NCBI GenBank assembly: GCA_029962745.1
Contig: CM057162.1
Span: forward strand, 12,681,874-12,745,873
Reading direction: 5' to 3'
Origin: Echinometra lucunter
Lineage: Eukaryota > Echinodermata > Echinoidea > Camarodonta > Echinometridae
DNA: 64,000 nt
Positions 61,601 to 64,000 of the stretch are shown here, piece by piece (position 1 is the first letter of the stretch; each line of letters begins with the position of its first letter). A program made the position numbers and the translations under genes. Under the pieces are notes generated by a model. The model saw nothing but the letters and a program-made list of their open reading frames with translations, was not told the origin of the DNA and did not search any database.

Positions 61601-63404
61601 AAATTCGTGGCTCTGAATGAAATTTGATGAGCCAAACAAAAAATGTGGGCACTTGTTGAAAAAGGTTTAAAGGGGACTTATTTACATCAAGCATGTTCTT
61701 GCAAAAGAAAAAAATGATAAATTAAAAATACAAAATGATTCGTGGCTTGTGTTCGAGCGACATAAAGACAGATGAAAAGGAATTTCGATTGTCAACTCAA
61801 AACAATTACAGTAATTTATCTCTATTTCATCGAAGTCTTATTCCAATGACGTAATGAATAAGTTGAATGAAATTGTCTCAAATTGATGTGATGAAATCGA
61901 CACTGCAGAAAAGTAGGCCCAATGAATATTTCATTTGAATTTGTTCTTTTGTTCACATAAACTTATAATTGGAAGCTGTAATTATTGAAAACATTCTGTT
62001 GCCTTCTTAACCATTTCCAAACATATTCTTGATTTTCAATTTGAAATAATTGAAATTAATCACAATGGAGAAAAAACTTGTCAGTTTCATGTTCATTCAA
62101 ACATCATTAAACAGACAGACATATTAAGTTTTTGACATCTGTTCAGAAGATATGGCTTTAATTTTTTTAAAACATTACTGGACTTTGTAAATTGTTCCAC
62201 TTCTCGCTGTTCTTTTATCTTGCAGGTGAAAAAATGCACGGTAAGCTAGTCCTTACTGAAGTACTAAGGACGCAAAGTGGGAACTACAGTTGTCAGGCGA
62301 CCAACAAAATCGACCATCACATCGGATATGTGCAACTTGTCGTGCAATGTACGTACGTTAACATCAAACTTATTTTAATTACTCTAGGTGAATACAAGGA
62401 GATATTGGGCAAGCTATTCCCGAATATTAGCCGACTCGCATATGAGTCCAATTGATTGCCTTTTGAGTTCAGTATTCATTTTAACAAGCTGTGTAAAGAT
62501 ATCCGGTGTAATCATTAAATTTCCATATTATGTAAATGTGTTTTTTTTTTAATTCCTTGCTTTCGTGGGAGTTATTTTCAAACCAACTTTAAAATAAATC
62601 ACTATGTAATGGGCAATATACTGCCGAATGGTTTTGCAAGAAACGTCTTAATGGTATGTGTAACAATCTATAACATTTTTATGTCATTAATTTGACTCAA
62701 TTCAAATAATCCTTTTATTGTGCATGCGTGTGTGTTTAGCTCCATTTTCAGTACAGAGTTAGCGTTCCGAACTCCCGATACTGGGCTGCGTTTCACGAAA
62801 CCGTCATAAGTCTAACTTCTTGGACATCCCATTGAAACGTGGGATTATCTCATTGAAACGTGGGCTGCGTTTCACGAAACCGTCATAAGTCTAAGTTCAT
62901 GGACATCCCATAGAAACGTGTGTTAATTCTACAACACGCGTTTCAATGGGATGTCCAAGAAGTTAGACTTATGACGGTTACGTGAAACGCAGCCCTAGTG
63001 TAGTTAAGCAGAGGTTTTGCCTGGGGTACTCTTGGTAGCAGAAACACGTTTTTAAACACGGTAACGAAAGTGTTAAGTTTCAGAACGCGATTTGCAAGGG
63101 GAAAAGGGGCTGTAAACTGCATGGGTACGGCGAAAAAGCGTTTCAAAACTGTTTTATAACGCAGTTTTAGAATATCTCTTCTGGTTTTCAAAGTGAAGGT
63201 ATAACTAGGTAATGTTTTTTTGTTCTGATGGTATTGTGCAGACGCACCAGAAGTGGCAAGTCACCAATCGGACATTAGGGCAGCTCCTGGAAGTTCGGTA
63301 ACCTTCGGCTGTGACTTTGTCGCTAATCCCGAACCTTTCGATTTCTACTGGATGAAAGATGGCATCATACTTCAAGAAAGGGGCTCAGATCCCACACCAA
63401 ACAC
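43915..63404 (+). CDS. Immunoglobulin-superfamily protein, 3' end outside window (whole gene span, 6 exons seen)
   Basis: Six plus-strand exons (43915..43990, 47306..47431, 48926..49141, 59010..59192, 62226..62348, 63242..63404) join in one open frame of about 295 codons. It begins with a signal peptide (hydrophobic IWIALLCFPLNLV, cleavage probably after VPA). Ig domain 1 has Cys53, Trp66, Cys117 and an extra Cys26/Cys128 pair. Ig domain 2 (C2-like) has Cys175, Trp187 and Cys223 (GNYSCQAT). Ig domain 3 starts with Cys265, Trp278 (FYWMKDG) and runs past the window. N-glycosylation sequons are numerous (NAT, NLT, NVT, NET, NTS, NYS). Each Ig domain is split by an intron, a layout known from NCAM-type genes. 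The role is probably cell adhesion or recognition at the surface; whether it ends in a TM segment, FnIII domains or a GPI anchor is not visible. No specific orthologue can be named. Confidence 0.88.
44044..44260. mobile_element. TTACTGTA-word fold-back element, GCACTG ends
   Basis: GCACTGTAAAAA at the left faces TTTTTTTCAGTGC at the right. The interior is dominated by TTTACTGTA/TACAGTAAA words, and GCCAGTAATTTGCTGTAAAT pairs with the centre. Same architecture as 40030 and the GAGTGAAT family. It lies in intron 1 of the Ig gene. Confidence 0.75.
44925..45475 (+). repeat. Tandem repeat, about 175 bp x 3
   Basis: CTTTCAAGATTTCAAAGCTGAA occurs at 45095, 45274 and 45446. The GACGCCCAT (or AACGCCCAT) block recurs near 44967, 45162 and 45354, and GGAAACTTTGTTTT.ATTTTT recurs between. 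The copies have drifted, and the frames through them are not conserved. Confidence 0.88.
45955..46080 (+). repeat. Retroposon tail plus (ATT)n and (AGT)n tracts
   Basis: GTGCGCTCTATATAAGTGTTCA followed by ATT triplets and then AGT triplets to 46077, the usual SINE/LINE tail layout. Confidence 0.7.
46118..46172 (-). mobile_element. hAT element end fragment
   Basis: CGGGCCGCATGCGGCCCGTG.GGCCGCAGTTTAAGAACAGGGG is, on the minus strand, a CAG..GTTCTTAAACTGCGGCC terminus with the GGGCCGCATGCGGCCCG palindrome typical of hAT transposon ends. Only this end is seen. Confidence 0.6.
46430..46565. repeat. G/C-run element fragment, imperfect palindrome
   Basis: GGGGGTGCTGCAGCATCCCC faces GGGGATGCTGCGCACCCCC. 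This resembles the sub-terminal parts of the CAGTGGCGTA element class, but the ends are not identifiable. Confidence 0.45.
47199..47253. repeat. (TA)n microsatellite
   Basis: Uninterrupted TA run about 50 bases upstream of exon 2. Two shorter runs follow at 47689..47714 and 47743..47776. Confidence 0.97.
47306..47431 (+). CDS. Ig-superfamily protein, exon 2 (first half of Ig domain 1)
   Basis: Acceptor cgctttag, donor GGTAAGT, phase 1 in and out. It encodes TELTGDEGTSLTLPCAF then SFHVYWF: the B-strand cysteine and the core tryptophan of an Ig fold. A (TA)n tract lies about 50 bases upstream. Confidence 0.9.
47777..47925 (+). mobile_element. Penelope-like terminal fragment, partial copy
   Basis: Contains GGAAGATGGTCCCTCGCAAAACGTG (compare 15082..15108 inverted) and CTGATGGCCGAAAGCTTGTC.. 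followed by AATAAAAGGATC, homologous to the repeat at 14712..15442 but with the first half of the hammerhead-like core's hairpin deleted. It is bordered by TA runs on both sides. Confidence 0.55.
47921..48002. repeat. (TA)n microsatellite, long
   Basis: About 40 TA units; the Tyr/Ile frame through it is spurious. Confidence 0.97.
48493..48773 (-). mobile_element. tRNA-derived SINE, family S1, diverged copy
   Basis: Shares ATATAGCGCATAATTATCAC, CCCAATCATTAAACCTGGGTCGAG, GGCAAAATGGAGATTGATGT and CCAAAGGACTTTAGTG with the other S1 copies. T-arm complement GGTATCGATCCCCG. It lies 150 bases before exon 3 of the Ig gene. Confidence 0.8.
48926..49141 (+). CDS. Ig-superfamily protein, exon 3 (second half of Ig domain 1)
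   Basis: Acceptor tctctccag, donor T|GTGAGT, phase 1. It encodes NATRSSNLTIKSLSPNDPLN followed by YLCRASS, the F-strand cysteine of domain 1, and ends FNVTVN. An additional KICRN cysteine may pair with Cys26. Confidence 0.9.
49142..51005 (+). other. Ig gene intron 3, first part
   Basis: AT-rich, T-runs, poly-C at 49441..49453. I see no exon, and the short frames at 50146 (minus) and 50700 (plus) have no recognisable motif. Confidence 0.5.
51008..51316. mobile_element. Fold-back element with GGGG..TTTCATAAAGC ends (variant 3)
   Basis: GGGGTGTTTCATAAAGCTGT then ACGTAAAGTTACGAATGACTT at the left faces AAGTCACTCGTAACTTTACG then AACAGCTTTATGACCCCC at the right. The right terminal C run has expanded to about 20. 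The middle is unrelated to the other variants. Confidence 0.8.
51333..51597 (+). repeat. Direct duplication, about 155-bp period x 2
   Basis: GATGCACCATGTGAAAGTG..AAAGATGATTGACAATGA..AACAATACTTTTATTCAC recurs 155 bases later with small changes. Non-coding. Confidence 0.7.
52798..52975 (+). repeat. Diverged arm of the 1.07-kb fold-back element
   Basis: GGAGAGTTGTCCACGATGAC..AACTTTAAAAATTCATAACTC..CGATTTTGCTCAAACTTT..GCATTCTCCTTTAA parallels one half of 25756..26340. Confidence 0.45.
53900..54215 (+). repeat. LINE-like 3' region with ATC tail
   Basis: T-rich non-coding sequence ending TTATCATTAATAAAGTTTTA then (TTATCATCA)-type units, consistent with a retroposon 3' end. No coding remains. Confidence 0.35.
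54808..55050 (+). mobile_element. tRNA-derived SINE, family S2
   Basis: The head GCGTCCGCCTCATGAACGGG then GTGGGTTCGATCCCCGGCCG carries an intact B box. The body CATACCAAAGACTTACAAAA and AGGCGCTCGGCATATAAGAA follows, then the tail ACCCGCTGGAAGATCAGCTG..TAAATAAGAGTT resembling the LINE 3' end at 36395. It is distinct from family S1. Confidence 0.8.
55051..56430 (+). other. Ig gene intron 3, middle part
   Basis: No exon seen. 55369..55450 (TTCCGGCAACATTTGCTCGG..) is a dispersed repeat related to 42191. GT-rich runs occur at 55575..55640. Confidence 0.45.
56430..56735 (+). repeat. One arm of the 1.07-kb fold-back family
   Basis: GTGTCAAATACATTTTCATT, GAGCTAAGAAGACAAGCTGCACC, TTGAAGCAACATTGCC and TTCATTAAAATTGATTTTTCTCC are collinear with the right half of 25756..26340 and 10047..11114. 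The left arm is missing. Confidence 0.7.
57536..57612 (+). repeat. (GT)n microsatellite
   Basis: GTGT run with GC interruptions following a CTCTCTC stretch. The Cys/Val-rich frames are spurious. Confidence 0.95.
58495..59009 (+). pseudogene. Two broken partial copies of Ig exon 4 in a microsatellite-linked tandem array
   Basis: The exon's 5' end (CCAAAGACAAACCCATCGTA.., GGACCTAGAATGCCGCCATA..) reappears twice upstream. At 58502 it is CCAAAGATAAACCCGTTCAT..GAGTGCCGCCATCTGAAATAG, with an in-frame stop. At 58735 it is TGTACACTTCATTGGACCCA..GTGCCGCCATACTGGAATAACC, without the acceptor. Both continue ACTAAGACATCAACCTTTT.. and then an ATT tract. The true exon follows a third ATT tract. Confidence 0.8.
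59010..59192 (+). CDS. Ig-superfamily protein, exon 4 (first half of Ig domain 2)
   Basis: Acceptor ccctccaaag, donor C|GTGAGT. It encodes NETDNVTLVCNTSGEPAPLI and NWNKEG, the B-strand cysteine and C-strand tryptophan of a C2-like domain. The polypyrimidine tract is unusually weak because an ATT/ATC microsatellite runs up to the acceptor. Broken partial copies of the exon's 5' end lie just upstream. Confidence 0.88.
59311..59470. mobile_element. Fold-back element with GGGGAGCGTTTCATGAAA ends (variant 4)
   Basis: GGGGAGCGTTTCATGAAAGG faces TGATGAAACGCTCCCC. Inner arms use TTGTCGGA/TCCGACAA and TGTCAGATCTGACA. It sits 119 bases after exon 4 and directly abuts another element at 59471. Confidence 0.82.
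59471..59945. mobile_element. Fold-back MITE, ACCGGGTGTCCCA family, copy 2
   Basis: TGGTGTCCCAGAAAATGCGGAAC and TTCCGCCGTTCCCC..TGGGACATTACCGTA are diverged ends of the family at 11387. The interior (CTATGTCCGTTTC.TGAAATACAGT, AAAGGCC.TTCATA.TGCAA, CACAATTCTACTCTCATC) is collinear with that copy. Confidence 0.82.
61012..61146. mobile_element. Fold-back element with GGGCCCCGTTTCATAAAAC ends (variant 2, second copy)
   Basis: GGGCCCCGTTTCATAAAACTT faces AAGTTTTATGAAACGGGGCCC, a near-perfect inverted pair. The core TTTCTATGACAAATTTGTTC, CCAATCAGAGGCAAGGATTTC and AGTAGCTTACAACAGTTATT matches 28871..29017. Confidence 0.85.
62226..62348 (+). CDS. Ig-superfamily protein, exon 5 (second half of Ig domain 2)
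   Basis: Acceptor atcttgcag, donor T|GTACGT. It encodes GKLVLTEVLRTQSGNYSCQA and TNKIDHHIGYVQLVVQ: the E-F region with SGNYSC, then the G strand closing domain 2. Confidence 0.9.
62782..62996. mobile_element. Fold-back element with GGGCTGCGTTTCACGAAAC ends (variant 5), internally duplicated
   Basis: The left arm GGGCTGCGTTTCACGAAACC then GTCATAAGTCTAACTTCTTGG occurs twice (62783 and 62864). The single right arm is AGACTTATGACGGTTACGTG then AAACGCAGCCC. 62864..62996 is the complete hairpin and 62783..62863 an extra half. It lies 245 bases before exon 6. Confidence 0.85.
63242..63404 (+). CDS. Ig-superfamily protein, exon 6 (first half of Ig domain 3)
   Basis: Acceptor gtattgtgcag, donor AC|GTAAGT. 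It encodes APEVASHQSDIRAAPGSSVT, FGCDF and FDFYWMKDG. The donor is in phase 2, unlike the phase-1 introns before it, so the next exon must start with the third codon base. Its partner half-domain lies outside the window. Confidence 0.86.
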
Positions 63405-64000
63405 GTAAGTATGAAAATGCATATTTTGGTTGTTTAATGCTCTCCGGAGTCAAGTAATGAATTGGAGAAAAAAATTTTAGCGAATGCATTATAAGCTTAT
63501 ACCTATAACCACCATAGCGCATTTAAACAAAGATGAACTCGAAAAGAGAACCGTTCATGCAATCAAGTGAAGGGTTGTACAGTTTTTGTATAGGCTCTCA
63601 AAAAGTATTCGCAAGATTTCATTTCTTTGGGCTGCTTGGTAAGAAGACAGGAGCAAAACTGAGATGATGTTACGTTTTGGGTTTTTTTTTTCCTCCTCAA
63701 GTTGAATATTAAACGAATGAAAGGCAAAAAAAACCCTTTTGATCTCGGGTCAGTGACGTAAAGTCACACCGGCCTGCATACGTTTAAAACCAATGAGAGT
63801 TTTGTTTACGCGACGAGTGTACGAAGCACTCTGATCGTTGAGCATGTTGAGCGGGGAACGGGCTGGATGCAGCTTGGGGACCTGTAGAGATGGACAGAGT
63901 GTCACCATTACATTGCGTTCCTCTCATATATTTACACTATCATGACTATAATTCACCGGAAATCATAGATAGAATATCACATGTATCTTTCTATGCAAAT
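63405..64000 (+). other. Ig gene intron 6 start
   Basis: Intronic; no exon or paired repeat ends visible up to the window edge. Confidence 0.5.

Noticed and set aside
62192..62455. 87-codon frame taken as a complete small gene
   Set aside because: Only 62226..62348 is coding, as an Ig half-domain exon; the rest is intron read-through on both sides.

Overview
This is an AT-rich metazoan genomic window with large introns, canonical GT-AG splice sites, dense microsatellites and many short non-autonomous transposons. Nothing in it is bacterial, archaeal or viral. Repeat style (families of fold-back elements, tRNA-derived SINEs, CAGTGGCGTA-ended hAT-like elements, long poly-G/C runs) together with the two proteins fits a marine deuterostome invertebrate, most likely an echinoderm such as a sea urchin. 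The species cannot be fixed from sequence alone.

Two incomplete protein genes lie head to head. (1) Minus strand, 21356 down to 1650 and on past the left edge: the N-terminal 318 codons of an SLC5 sodium/solute symporter, closest in my reading to the sodium-coupled monocarboxylate transporters (SLC5A8/A12-like), in seven coding exons. All exon phases match and the joined frame is open. Exon 6 (3621..3761) and its 10-kb upstream intron were found by reading splice sites and frame. (2) Plus strand, from 43915 past the right edge: a secreted or membrane immunoglobulin-superfamily protein (signal peptide plus two and a half Ig domains so far) in six exons, with introns inside each Ig domain.

The 22.5 kb between the two start codons (21357..43914) holds no gene I can name. 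It contains microsatellites, two tandem duplications, SINE and LINE remnants, fold-back elements, one orphan coding-like ORF (26465..26785) and a GC-richer patch with a strong minus-strand splice donor (38199) that could be an upstream exon.

The introns are mosaics of repeats: (a) fold-back elements whose ends read GGG-n-CGTTTCAYRAA, in at least six unrelated-core versions; (b) three copies of a ~300-bp hairpin built of GAGTGAAT words, plus analogous hairpins built of GGTGCA and TTACTGTA words; (c) a ~500-bp fold-back with ACCGGGTGTCCCA ends; (d) a ~1.07-kb fold-back with derived copies; (e) two pairs of nested hAT-like elements with 8-bp target duplications; (f) four minus-strand copies of one tRNA-derived SINE and one plus-strand copy of another; (g) two non-LTR reverse-transcriptase relics; (h) an inverted pair carrying a hammerhead-like CTGATGA...GAAA core, as in Penelope-like elements. 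I did not find a convincing new multi-gene system. The most notable signals are the shared GGG...TTTCAT termini on different hairpins, the reiterated-word hairpins and the hammerhead-like inverted dimer.
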